Part shown: piece after piece, positions 27,319 to 35,901 of the stretch
Numbering within the stretch: position 1 is the stretch's first letter
How the letters are laid out: each line of letters opens with the position of its first letter
Assembly: GCA_965277495.1 (NCBI GenBank)
Contig: OZ255824.1
Location: 1,178,001-1,242,000 of the forward strand
DNA length: 64,000 nucleotides
Origin: CAHJXG01 sp965277495
GTDB lineage: Bacteria; Pseudomonadota; Alphaproteobacteria; Acetobacterales; Acetobacteraceae
Direction: 5' to 3'
Notes under the pieces: generated by a model
What the model was told of the DNA's origin: nothing
Database searches by the model: none
What the model saw: only the letters and a program-made list of their open reading frames with translations
Translations under genes and position numbers: made by a program

Positions 27319-27499
27319 GTTCCCATTCCGCTGCCGTTGCGACGCCTGGCCTGGATGGCGTCAGACGGCCCCGTTGGTTCACACCTTTCCAACCATGTCA
27401 GGCAAAATTCCAACGTTCAAGGGATAAAAACCGTAATCTCCGTCGCGTGGAACCCATGTGCTACGGGCTTCATATTCCAGCTATTAAAGCAAACCGACA

Positions 27500-27766
27500 A
27501 ACTGGGACGAGCTGGGCCGGATTGCCCACGATGTCCGCGGCGCCATCGGCATCTCCCCTCACGCATGGGGCCAGGCATGGGTCACGCTGGGCGGCGACGG
27601 GGCGATCACGGCCTTGGCGGCGATCTGCGCCCGGCACGCGGACGGCGGGGTCAAGTCTCCCGGTGGGCTGCTGCGGAAGATGGTGGAACTGCATCAAAAA
27701 GGCACGCTGCGGCTGGACCGCACCCTGTTCGGGTTGGCGGACAAACTGAAGAAAGGCCAATTGTGA
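27500..27766 (+). pseudogene. repC: RepC C-terminal part, right of the transposon
   Basis: From the AACTG duplication the frame reads WDELGRIAHDVRGAIGIS, HAWGQAWVTLG, ARHADGGVKSPGG and FGLADKLKKGQL, then TGA. This is the conserved C-terminus of RepC and continues exactly from codon WPN at 13786. Removing the transposon and one AACTG copy gives a continuous gene (apart from the N-terminal shift). Confidence 0.83.
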
Positions 27767-27830
27767 AATGGATTACCGGCCGATCCGGCTATACAAACAC
27801 GTGTACTTGTTGACACAAGGAGAAAGCTAG

Positions 27831-28720
27831 ATGGTTTTCGACATTTTCTCGAAAAGAGCAAAGCGGCAAAGTGGAGTTGATGATGTTTATCAATATAAAG
27901 AGCTTCCCAGAAAGACCAAAATACAGGTCATTCATCTTTGGAAGCGAGCTATCGGCAATGGGGAAGAATATACAGATAGTCGTAAAACATATATACAATT
28001 ATGTAATATACTGAGAGAAGAATACGGACTATTTAATTTAAGTTAGGAAAGTTACAACTTTGGTTTTAAGTAATTAGCAAGTTTTTTCTTAAGAAAAACG
28101 ATGTGAATTGTTGTTTCGACGCCATCGAACTCACGATGAAAGCTGCTTACGCAGGAATGCGAGACGCAGGCTCCTTGCCTTTCAATGATGTTGAGCGAAT
28201 TCTTACCATTCGACTGAGAGAGGGGGCTGTTGGCTATCAGTATGAAAACGGATTTATTATCAAGGTAGATCATCAGCTTGTCTATGCCGAGATCATCAAA
28301 CCTGCAATCAGCTACCTTTCCGACCCGAAGTTTAAAGGGGCTAACGACGAATTCATGTCGGCACACAAAAATTACAGGTCAGGAGACTATAAAGCTTGCT
28401 TAGTGGACGCCTTGAAAGCGTTTGAAAGCACCATGAAGATCGTTTGTAAATCTAGGGGGTGGACGCCAGAGGGTGATACCGCTGCCAAACTGATATCAAC
28501 CATCTTCTCAAAAGACCTTATCCCGTCGTATCTGCAAGCCCAATTCAATGCACTCAAATCCGTTCTCGAAAGTGGTATTCCGACAGTACGAAACAAAACC
28601 GCTGGGCATGGGCAGGGCGATCAGATACAAGCAGTGCCGGATTACCTTGCTGCTTACGTCCTGCGTCAAACCGCTTCAGCGATTCTCTTTGTAGTGAAGG
28701 CACATCACGCCAAACCTTGA
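27831..28720 (+). pseudogene. STM4504/CBY_0614-family protein, decayed
   Basis: The first frame gives MVFDIFSKRAKRQSGVDDVYQYKELP and ends REEYGLFNLS. The second gives DVERILTIRLREGAVGYQYENG, NDEFMSAHKNYRSGDYKACL, AFESTMKIVCKSRGWTP and TVRNKTAGHGQG. Together these are the STM4504/CBY_0614 family, often found in defence islands. Between them (28043-28103) there are two in-frame stops and a shift, although SYNFGFK and FFLKKNDV can still be read. A good ribosome site (AAGGAG) precedes the ATG. AT content is much higher than in neighbours, so it was acquired from elsewhere. Confidence 0.72.
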
Positions 28721-28803
28721 GAGCTGTCGGTGGCGGTTCCTCCACTTAAGCTTGAGAATTGAAGATGGGGTCTGAGGCGCAGCGGAACGGAAAAACGATG
28801 TAA

Positions 28804-30219
28804 GGCCCGGCGAGCTATGCTGGAATTTGGGTGACGCCGTGATTAGGCGGCGTTCTGTGCTGGCATGTTGGTGACCTCGACGCCGTTGCGGAACGTGACA
28901 CCCTGAACGACCTTGGGCAACTGGTTTTCGTCCTTTAGTTTGTGCCAGGTCTTCGCAGCGGCCGTGACCAGCTTGAACACCATGAGCCGGGCGGTGTCTT
29001 GCGACAGCGCGCCCTTGGTCCGGACGGTGCGGTGCCGGACGGTGGCGAACACGCTCTCGATCGGGTTGGACGTGCGCAGGTGATCCCAGTGCTCGGCCGG
29101 GAAGTCGTAGAACGTCAGCAGCGCGTCACGGTCCTTGACCAGGCAGGTGACCGCCTTCTCGTACTTGGCCCCATACTTCTCGGCAAACGTCGCGACCGCC
29201 GTTTCAGCCGTCGCCCGGTCCGGCGCCGTCCAGATCTCGCGCAAGTCGGCCTTGATGGCTGGCTGGATGGATTTGGGCACCTTGTCGAGGATGTTGACCG
29301 TTTTGTGCACTGTACAGCGCTGGTGTCGGGTCGTCGGCGACACCGCGTCGAGTGCCTTCCAAAAGCCGAGTGCCCCGTCGCCGGTGGCCAGTTCCGGCGC
29401 AATGGCGAGGCCGCGTGCCTTCAGGTCCACCAGCAATTCGCGCCAGCTCTGCGTGCTCTCGCGCACGCCCACCTGGAAGCCGATCAGCTCCTTCTTGCCC
29501 TCCGGCGTCGCGCCGATCAGCACCAGCATGCACTCGGCCTGTGGCTCCATGCGCGCCTGCAGGTAAACGCCATCAGCCCAGACATACACGTAGCGTCGGG
29601 CCGACAGGTCGCGCCGCTGCCAGCACGCGTAGTCCGCTTCCCACTCGCCCCGCAGCCGCGCGATCACCGACGGCGACAGGTTCGGGGCCTCCTTGCCCAG
29701 CAGCGCCCCAAGCGCTTCCTGGAAGTCGCCCATTGAAATGCCACGCAGGTAGAGGATCGGCAGCAAGGCATCCAAGCTGCGCGTGCGCCGAGCCCAACGC
29801 GGCAGGATCGCCGAGGTGAAACGGATACGATCGGCGCCAGCCTCCCCAGCAGCACGGTCGCGCAGCTTTGCCCGCCGCACCGCGACCGGGCCGATCCCGG
29901 TCTGCACCTGACGCTCCGGGCCATGGCCATGCCGCACCACGCGCTCGCGCCCGTCCGCCAGGCGCTCGCCCTTCATTGCAGCCAGAAACTCCTCAGCCTC
30001 CACCTCGATGGCTTGGGCCAACAGTCGGCGGGCGCCGCTTCTCAGGATCGCCGTCAGCGGATCGTCGATCGTCTCGGGCTGACGGAGGGGAACAACAGTG
30101 TTAATGCTCATCTTGGCGTATCGCTCCTTCGGGAGGTTCAGGCAGGCTTCCACCCACCTCGATACGCCGCCTTTCTCACTCAGCCATCACCCATTCTCCG
30201 GCATAGCTCAGGCCCGGCC
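28804..30219 (-). mobile_element. IS256-family insertion sequence, copy 2 (intact)
   Basis: Imperfect inverted ends sharing GAGCTATGC-Y-GGA and GGGTGA: left about 28804-28835, right about 30185-30219. A single complete transposase gene is present with no hairpin insert, unlike copy 1. It sits directly upstream of the toxin gene and may have truncated its promoter region. Confidence 0.8.
28843..30111 (-). CDS. IS256-family transposase
   Basis: 422 residues from MSINTVVPLRQPETIDD. Conserved parts are EAEEFLAAMKGERLADGR, the catalytic Asp in VWADGVYLQARMEP, Asp in LATGDGALGFWKAL, the C/H region HQRCTVHKTVNIL and Glu in TSNPIESVFATVR. Length and sequence look complete, so this copy could be active. 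The upstream in-frame extension to 30153 lacks family similarity. Confidence 0.9.
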   Translation of the reverse strand: MSINTVVPLRQPETIDDPLTAILRSGARRLLAQAIEVEAEEFLAAMKGERLADGRERVVRHGHGPERQVQTGIGPVAVRRAKLRDRAAGEAGADRIRFTSAILPRWARRTRSLDALLPILYLRGISMGDFQEALGALLGKEAPNLSPSVIARLRGEWEADYACWQRRDLSARRYVYVWADGVYLQARMEPQAECMLVLIGATPEGKKELIGFQVGVRESTQSWRELLVDLKARGLAIAPELATGDGALGFWKALDAVSPTTRHQRCTVHKTVNILDKVPKSIQPAIKADLREIWTAPDRATAETAVATFAEKYGAKYEKAVTCLVKDRDALLTFYDFPAEHWDHLRTSNPIESVFATVRHRTVRTKGALSQDTARLMVFKLVTAAAKTWHKLKDENQLPKVVQGVTFRNGVEVTNMPAQNAA

Positions 30220-30320
30220 AAGTGCGATCAATGCGTGAAGTGGGCACGGATCGAATATTTCGAATTGCAAACGACCATCGCAAATTCTAGGAACGCTTGC
30301 CTAGATTGAGGGTGGTGCAG

Positions 30321-31352
30321 ATGAGTTGGGAGGATCAGGGGCGGCAGTATCACATGTGATTCGGCAACGGTACCGCTGCCGACAAAGGCAAAAAAGCCGC
30401 GCCCGGCTCGTCCGCGGTCGGGCAGAGCACGGCAGACCGCGTCCTGGCTCTCGCCTACGGCGCCCTCGCGTCGCTCCCGGCAACGCGGCGCGCGCAGGCC
30501 GAGGCGCAATTCCACAACGGCACCCTGCCCCGCTTGAAAGAAGCCATGACGGCCTGGCTGCGCGCCACCGCGCTCAACCAGGCGGCCTTCGCGTCCCGGC
30601 TCTTCGGACGCAGCGCCGACGATCCCGTCATCCGGGACCTGCACAGCGCGACCCTCCGCGCCGCGACGGCGACAAGCCATGATGACCTCCGGGAGGCGGC
30701 CGGCAAGCTTGCCCGGGCCATGGAAGCGGTCGGGATCGACCGCTGGCCGTATTTCGTCGCCGACGCCCAGCAGCGCGCCCGCGACCCGGCCACGCAAGAT
30801 GCCATCGAGAAAAGCCGACAGCCGCCTGGTCCGGGCCGCGATGCGATCCAGCCGGTCTACCCAATTGAGACGTTGCTCGGTGTCGGTGCCGCTGCCGCAA
30901 AAGGAGCAGCCGCCGCGGCCCGCGCCCTGGCCGGAGCCGGCTTGAGGCAGGCTGTGCCCGAAAGCCGGCCATTGGCCGGGAACGCCGGGGCGGCAGGAAC
31001 TGAAGGGAACTCGACGCCACCAGCAGCCAATCGGGCAGAGTTTCAGAACTACACGGACGATTTGCGCCGCAACATGGGGCGGCCCGCAACGGCAGACCCG
31101 AAACTGTCGGGCGTTATGAATGAGATGTACCGGCCAAATGCCAAGATCGGCAGCGGCAGCACGGCCGATGCTGTGCGGTCCGAGCGGGCGACAGGGCAGC
31201 CCACCGGAGGAGCGTGGCATACTCAGAAGGCAGAGGAAGGCGTGATCAGGCTTCAGAGATGGCTCCAAGCCAACCCAGCGGCCTCGCCTGGTGACAGGGC
31301 GGCAGCCGAAAACGTAATACGTGATCTCCAAAACGCTTTGGCGGGCAAATGA
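30321..31352 (+). pseudogene. Polymorphic-toxin-like protein with TGA at codon 13
   Basis: The frame from ATG 30321 reads MSWEDQGRQYHM, then TGA (30357-30359), then FGNGTAADKGKKAAPGSS and onward without a break to 31352 (343 residues in all). A Trp codon at the TGA would give HMWFGNGTA. The last ~110 residues (EFQNYTDDLRRNMGRP ... MYRPNAKIGSGSTADAVRSE ... TQKAEEGVIRLQRWLQ) look like a polymorphic-toxin C-terminal domain; I cannot name the family. A downstream TTG at 30534 could restart translation. The next gene overlaps its stop as ATGA and is immunity-like. Confidence 0.55.
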
Positions 31353-31738
31353 GCAAAGAATCCATGATGCAGTTCGCCGACAATATGCTGTCTCGTTCGG
31401 CATTCCTGCGCGACAATTGCCAGGATCTGGGAGAGTACAGCGACCCGGAGTGCCTGTTGCCGATTTCCCTGCTCGGCTACTTCGGCGGGCAGATTGCGCG
31501 GCAGTATGACACCCTTGCACCTCAGGAGTGGGCGCTCCTTTCGGCCTTGATCGAGCAAGGGCTAGCCTCCGACGATGATGACGTGAAAACAGCGGTGAAG
31601 ACAGGGTTGATCGAAGGATTGATCCACCGTGCCGAAGCGGTCGAGGGATTGTGGCCCAAAATCGAGGTCGGCCTAGGTTCCCTGGCTCGGAGCTACGCCG
31701 ACGCTTATCGCAATGCCGACTTCACCGTGAAAGCATAA
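31349..31738 (+). CDS. Probable immunity protein for the adjacent toxin
   Basis: A 129-residue acidic helical protein (FLRDNCQDLGEYSDPECLLP, ISLLGYFGGQIARQ, IEGLIHRAEAVEGLW) in DUF7674-like style. Start and toxin stop overlap by four bases. In polymorphic toxin systems such a small acidic downstream gene normally encodes the neutralising partner. It has no mutation although the toxin frame has a stop, so it may have been kept by selection. Confidence 0.6.
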   Translation: MSKESMMQFADNMLSRSAFLRDNCQDLGEYSDPECLLPISLLGYFGGQIARQYDTLAPQEWALLSALIEQGLASDDDDVKTAVKTGLIEGLIHRAEAVEGLWPKIEVGLGSLARSYADAYRNADFTVKA

Positions 31739-31917
31739 GGGAACGTAGAACAGGTGATAGGCAAACAAGAAGGGGGTGCGTAGGAGTTTTTGCAACCGAG
31801 CACGTTCCCGTCGCGGAACTCCTAAGTTCCGCGACAGCCGCCACGCCCCAAGCGGGCCGGGCACTTTGCTGTTGCAAATGTATGTCGCGTAAGAGCGACA
31901 ACTTGCGCGACGGTCCC

Positions 31918-32484
31918 ATGCTCCTCGGCTACGCCCGCGTCAGCACCGACGACCAGGACCTCGCCCTCCAGCGCCGGGCGCTTCGCGAGGCAGGCTGCCG
32001 GCGGTTGTACGAGGAGAAGCTGTCCGGCGCCCAGCGCAACCGCCCCGAACTGGCCCGGCTGCTCGACCAGGTGCGGGACGACGACGTGCTTGTCGTCACC
32101 CGGCTGGACCGCCTGGCCCGCTCCACGCGCGACCTGCTGGACGTGGCCGAGCGCCTCCGCGACGCCGACGTTGGCCTGCGCAGCCTGGCCGAGCCTTGGG
32201 CCAACACAACCAGCCCCGCCGGCCGCATGGTACTGACCGTGTTCGCCGGCATCGCCGAGTTCGAACGGGCTTTGATCCTGGGCCGCACCAGCGCCGGGCG
32301 GATCGCGGCGCAGCAGAAAGGCGTGCGGTTCGGTCGCCCCCCGGTGCTGGCCCCTGACCAGGTGGCGCTTGGCCGCAAGCTGGTCCAGGAGGGCAAGCCC
32401 GTGCGCGAGGTCGCCCGGCTACTCAAGGTGCACCGCGCCACCCTGTACCGTGAACTCGCCAGGGCCGCAGATAGCGCCGCATGA
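31918..32484 (+). CDS. tnpR: Tn3-type serine resolvase TnpR
   Basis: 188 residues from ATG 31918: catalytic Ser in LLGYARVSTDDQDLAL, then LVVTRLDRLARSTRDLL, AGRMVLTVFAGIAEFERALI, and a C-terminal helix-turn-helix KPVREVARLLKVHRATLYREL. It normally resolves cointegrates at a res site just upstream; the inverted repeats at 31810-31836 and around TGTCGC...GCGACA (31882-31899) are plausible parts of that site. Intact, but its tnpA partner is destroyed. Confidence 0.85.
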   Translation: MLLGYARVSTDDQDLALQRRALREAGCRRLYEEKLSGAQRNRPELARLLDQVRDDDVLVVTRLDRLARSTRDLLDVAERLRDADVGLRSLAEPWANTTSPAGRMVLTVFAGIAEFERALILGRTSAGRIAAQQKGVRFGRPPVLAPDQVALGRKLVQEGKPVREVARLLKVHRATLYRELARAADSAA

Positions 32485-32524
32485 TCACGCAGGTTGATGT
32501 TGGCCCGTCCGGCAAAGGTAGCGC

Positions 32525-32846
32525 GTGCCCGTCTCCTTCCTGAACGAGGAGCAGGAGCGGCGCTACGGCCGCTACGCCGGCGAACCTGCCCCGAGCAGTT
32601 GGCCCGCTACTTCCACCTCGACGACGCAGCGAAATCCGAAGGATTTGCGCGGGACCGCGCCTTCGTCGCCGGGCGCCGCGGCGAGCACATGCGGCTGGGC
32701 TTCGCCGTCCAGCTCGGCACCGTCCGGTTTCTGGGCACCTTCCTGGAGCAGCCTGCGGACGTGCCGGCCCAGGCCGTCGCCTTCATGGCCGTCCAGCTCG
32801 GCATCCAAACTGCTGGCCTGTTGGCGGAGTATGCGGCTTCCAAGTG
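32525..32846 (+). pseudogene. tnpA: Tn3 transposase TnpA fragment with hairpin insert
   Basis: From GTG 32525: MPVSFLNEEQERRYGRYAGEP, then (after a lost G near 32593 shifts the frame) EQLARYFHLDDA, RAFVAGRRGEHMRLG, FAVQLGTVRFLGTFL and QLGIQTAGLLAEYAA. This is a DUF4158-type Tn3 transposase N-terminus. Hairpin E8 inserts 24 nt (residues AKSEGFAR) between LDDA and DRAF. The gene ends at the inverted repeat of the following Tn3. Confidence 0.78.
32629..32650 (+). repeat. Micro-hairpin E8 in Tn3 tnpA fragment
   Basis: Apical stem AAATCC/GGATTT, loop GAA, bulged G on the 3' arm, basal GCG/CGC. A 24-nt in-frame insertion with the same layout as E6, encoding AKSEGFA where E6 encodes AKREAFA. Confidence 0.82.
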
Positions 32847-32883
32847 GGGGTGACGCCAAGAACTGTGCGTAGCTGTACGACAT

Positions 32884-32916
32884 CGCGGAACGTAGCAGAA
32901 ACATGCTGTTCCGCGG
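32884..32916 (-). terminator. Hairpin just after tnpA
   Basis: Arms CGCGGAAC and GTTCCGCG with an inner AGCA/TGCT pair form a strong stem directly after the tnpA stop. There is no T-run, so it is either a weak terminator or part of the transposon-end structure. Confidence 0.35.
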
Positions 32917-32917
32917 T

Positions 32918-35899
32918 TCATGCGGCGGCGGCGAATTTCCCTGTGGTGATGCGGAGCGGTCGGAAGGTGCCTTTAGGGTGGGCCTCACCCCTCCAGTCGT
33001 AGATACCGGTGAGGTTGATGTGCTCCCAGATTTGCGGTGAGACGTGGCGAATTATGTGATCCGGCAGGTCGTGTCCTTCGGCCCGCAGGTTCTCGACGAC
33101 ACGGGACAGGTAAACGGTGTTCCACAAGACGATGGCGCAGACCACCAAATTGAGGCCGGAAGCACGGAAAGCCTGGCTCTCGAAGGAGCCGTCGCGGATT
33201 TCGCCGCGCTCGTGGAAGAACACTGCCCGGGTCAGCTTGTTGCCGGCCTCGCCCTTGTTCAGCCCGGCCCGGCAGCGGTCGCGCAGCTGTGGGCTGGAAT
33301 ACCACTCGGTCATAAACAGAGTCCGCTCGACCCGGCCGATCTCACGCAGCGCGCGCGACAGCGTGTTCGTTTTCGGTAGGGCGGCAAGCTTTTTGAGCAA
33401 GGTCGAAGGTACAACAAGCCGATCCACGATCGAGACGCCGGCGCGCAACGCTTCATCCCAGCCCTCACGGATGGCGGCGGCATCGATACGGTCGCCAATG
33501 TGGTGCTTGACCGTCGGATAGGCATCCGCGCCCTCGAAGCTGTGCAGGCGCCAATCCTTGAGGTCGCGCAGCCGCGGGGCGACGCGTTTTCCGCCCAGTG
33601 TGAACAGGCTGAAGACATGGTCGCTGGCGCCGCCGGTGTCGACGTAGTGTTCGTCGATGTCGATTTGACTCTCATGGCCGTAGAGCCCGTCGAGCACATA
33701 AACGGCTTCGTCCTCGGTGGCGCCCATCGGCAGGATGTGGAAGTGGCCGTACTGATCAGAGACCCAGGTGTAGAACTTGCTGCCGGGGTCGCCGCTGTAA
33801 TGAGCGTTGACCTCGCTGCGCTTGGCGCCCCGACCGGCGGCGCGAAAGAACTGGCCGTCCGAGGAGGAGGTTGTGCCGCTGCCCCAGAGCTTGGCGAAAG
33901 GATGCGCCAGATGGGCGTTGACGATCGCGGCCAAGGCCGCCTTGTAGGTTTCGGGGCGGATATGAAACAGCCGGGCCCAGGTGATCTGCCGCTCGCTGAG
34001 CCCGACCGAGGCATCGGCCATGCGCTTGGCACCGAGATTGGTTGCGTCGCCGAGGATCGCCGCAAGCAGTACTGGGGTGAGCCGAACCGTGTCGCCGGTG
34101 CGCAGATGGGTGAACCAATGGGCGAAGCCGGCCCATGTGTCGACCTCGGCCAGGAGGTCGGTGATGTCGATCTGCGGCATTCGGTCGAGGATCAGCCATT
34201 TCGCCGCTTCGACCTTTGCCTTCGGCACTTTGGTGCGCTGTTTCGCAATGGTCAGGACGCCGTTGACCAAGCGGACGCCGACGAGCTTGCCGGCCCGGGC
34301 CTGGTAACTCAGTTTCTTCAGCTTGAAGTCCAGTTCCCGCTGCTTTTCGGCGATCCAGGCATCGGCGTCGTGCGGAACGCCGAGCCCCAGATCGCCCGTC
34401 GCTTTGCGCGCCGCAAAGGTTGGGTTCGGCATGAGTTGGGTTTCCAGGGGGCAAAAGGCCCGGCCGCCCTCGACCCAGACTTCGCCAGACCGCAGGCGGC
34501 CACGCAGCATGGCGAGGGTGGCGACCTCCCACAGACGGCGGTCCCGCTTGTCATCGGCGGCGATGAGCTTGCGAACTTTTGGGGTGAGATGGCCGATCGG
34601 TGTCTTAGCCGGCAACCCGCGGCGGTCGTCCCGATTGAGCTGTTGCAAGAGTTCGATCGCTGCCAGCAGCGGGTCATGCGCCCGGGCAGACCGGAAGGTG
34701 AAGGCCTCAAGCAGAGCAGGCGCATAGCGGCGGACCCCCGAATAACGCTCGGCCGCGCCAAGGAGCGGATGGGCCTCGGCGGTCGCGGCCAATGCCTCGA
34801 CATCGACCCGGGCCTGGACCAGGCGGTGCCAGCCGACCTCACGGTCAAGCACGTCGAACGTGTCCTCGCCGGTCTCGTTGGCATCGGCGAGCGCGCGCAA
34901 CGTGTCGCCGAACATGCGCAGCAGCCGGCCTGTCTCCTTGCGATCATCCAGATGCCGCTGCTCCTGCCGGGCCTTGGACTTGGTGAACAGGCGGGCAATC
35001 AGCCGACAGAACATGGTGAGCGTGGCATCGGTCAGCTTGCTGCTCAGCTCGATCAGTTGCGCTGCGATCAGTGTGCGCCGGCGCCCGGCATTGAAGTCGT
35101 CGGCCAGCCAGCTCGGCGTCACCGCGCCCTCGCGCACCAACTGGGCCCAGCGTTCCGGATGGACGCGTGCGCGGCGCTGCGGGTCAAGGTCGAACGCCCG
35201 CACGACGCTCAACCGTTCGAGGTGGGCAAGCAGGTTCTTCTCGCTTGGCACCTCCGGCAAAGCCCGCAGCCAGGCGAAGCGGGTTTGCCGGATGGTGGGA
35301 TCGACGGTGAGCAGCCCGTCGAGCGTGGCCAGCCCCTCGGACGTGAGACCGTCGAGCAGCGCCGCTTCCATCCGCCGCCGTGCGCTGACCCGTGCGGCGC
35401 GGCCGATCCGGTCGAGCGTATCGGTCGCCGGAAGCAACGACTTGCGCTCCCTGAATGCGGCGATGGTCGCCTCGGCGATCGGCTTGCCCTGGTCGGTCGC
35501 GGCGGCGGTGGCGATCGCTGCCAGAAGTGCTGCGCGCCGGTCCTCGCGACCGGCCGGCTGCAGTCCGAGATGCCGCTGTGCCTCGGCCGCGTGCTCGCGC
35601 CGGCTCGTGTCACGCTGGGCATACTCGGCCAACGCACCTGGGTTGACGCCAATCTGTTGGGCAATGAAGGCGACCATCGGTGCCGGGAACGTCTCGCCAG
35701 AAAGGATCGCCCGACCGAGATGGCGTGAAAAGCAGAGCTGAATGGCGAGGCCGAGACGGTTGTGCGGGGCACGCTTGGCCTGGATCAGATTCAACTCGGC
35801 ACGGTCGAGCGTGCAGTGCCGGATCAGGCTCTCCTCGTCCGTCGGCATGTCGACAAGAGCGGACCATTGATAAGCTTTGAGCAGGGGGCGGCGCGACAC
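32918..35899 (-). CDS. tnpA: Tn3-family transposase TnpA
   Basis: 993 residues from GTG 35899 (VSRRPLLKAYQWSALVDMPT). N-terminal DUF4158, C-terminal DDE_Tnp_Tn3 domain with the acidic residues in DEHYVDTGGASDHVFSL and late motifs LSRALREIGRVERTLFMTEW and RDGSFESQAFRASGLNLVV. The preceding tnpR stop lies two bases upstream. Complete and without any hairpin insert, so this element may be functional for transposition. Confidence 0.92.
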   Translation of the reverse strand: MSRRPLLKAYQWSALVDMPTDEESLIRHCTLDRAELNLIQAKRAPHNRLGLAIQLCFSRHLGRAILSGETFPAPMVAFIAQQIGVNPGALAEYAQRDTSRREHAAEAQRHLGLQPAGREDRRAALLAAIATAAATDQGKPIAEATIAAFRERKSLLPATDTLDRIGRAARVSARRRMEAALLDGLTSEGLATLDGLLTVDPTIRQTRFAWLRALPEVPSEKNLLAHLERLSVVRAFDLDPQRRARVHPERWAQLVREGAVTPSWLADDFNAGRRRTLIAAQLIELSSKLTDATLTMFCRLIARLFTKSKARQEQRHLDDRKETGRLLRMFGDTLRALADANETGEDTFDVLDREVGWHRLVQARVDVEALAATAEAHPLLGAAERYSGVRRYAPALLEAFTFRSARAHDPLLAAIELLQQLNRDDRRGLPAKTPIGHLTPKVRKLIAADDKRDRRLWEVATLAMLRGRLRSGEVWVEGGRAFCPLETQLMPNPTFAARKATGDLGLGVPHDADAWIAEKQRELDFKLKKLSYQARAGKLVGVRLVNGVLTIAKQRTKVPKAKVEAAKWLILDRMPQIDITDLLAEVDTWAGFAHWFTHLRTGDTVRLTPVLLAAILGDATNLGAKRMADASVGLSERQITWARLFHIRPETYKAALAAIVNAHLAHPFAKLWGSGTTSSSDGQFFRAAGRGAKRSEVNAHYSGDPGSKFYTWVSDQYGHFHILPMGATEDEAVYVLDGLYGHESQIDIDEHYVDTGGASDHVFSLFTLGGKRVAPRLRDLKDWRLHSFEGADAYPTVKHHIGDRIDAAAIREGWDEALRAGVSIVDRLVVPSTLLKKLAALPKTNTLSRALREIGRVERTLFMTEWYSSPQLRDRCRAGLNKGEAGNKLTRAVFFHERGEIRDGSFESQAFRASGLNLVVCAIVLWNTVYLSRVVENLRAEGHDLPDHIIRHVSPQIWEHINLTGIYDWRGEAHPKGTFRPLRITTGKFAAAA

Positions 35900-35901
35900 G
35901 C

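Larger units (their letters stand above)
13787..27499 (-). mobile_element. Complete Tn402/Tn5053-type transposon with sugar-metabolism cargo
   Basis: A 13,713-bp element inserted in repC. The left end is TGTCGCTTTTCCTTAATG and the right end reads inward as TGTCGGTTTGCTTTAATA, an imperfect ~25-bp terminal repeat with the TGTCG signature. Flanking duplication AACTG. It encodes tniA, tniB, tniQ and tniR in the classical order, all leftward from the right end. Between tniR and the left end it carries a CUT2 sugar ABC transporter, a zinc dehydrogenase, a cupin isomerase-like protein and a GntR regulator. Members of this family usually carry integrons or mercury resistance; carbohydrate catabolism is unusual. 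No tni gene shows damage. Confidence 0.9.
31772..32846 (+). mobile_element. Truncated Tn3-family transposon (left part)
   Basis: A GGGGGTGCGTAGGAGTTTTT end-like sequence starts near 31772, followed by a perfect hairpin at 31810-31836 (arms GTCGCGGAACT/AGTTCCGCGAC, loop CCTA), tnpR and the first ~100 codons of tnpA. The element is cut at 32847 by another Tn3 transposon. The remainder of its tnpA is not in the window. Confidence 0.6.

Noticed and set aside
25894..27813. A 639-codon open frame on the plus strand
   Set aside because: Antisense to tniA, with His/Arg-rich meaningless sequence; it also runs across the transposon end.
31810..31836. Perfect 11-bp hairpin with CCTA loop
   Set aside because: Considered as a tenth micro-hairpin, but it has a 4-nt loop, no bulge and is not inside a gene; more likely part of a Tn3 res or end region.
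34414..34434. GCCGAA...TTTGCGGC in tnpA of the intact Tn3
   Set aside because: It resembles the hairpin ends, but the inner bases do not pair and the encoded residues (MPNPTFAARK) look like normal family sequence.
33500..35728. A 742-codon open frame on the plus strand
   Set aside because: It is entirely antisense to the intact tnpA gene, with no recognisable domain; high GC keeps such shadow frames open.
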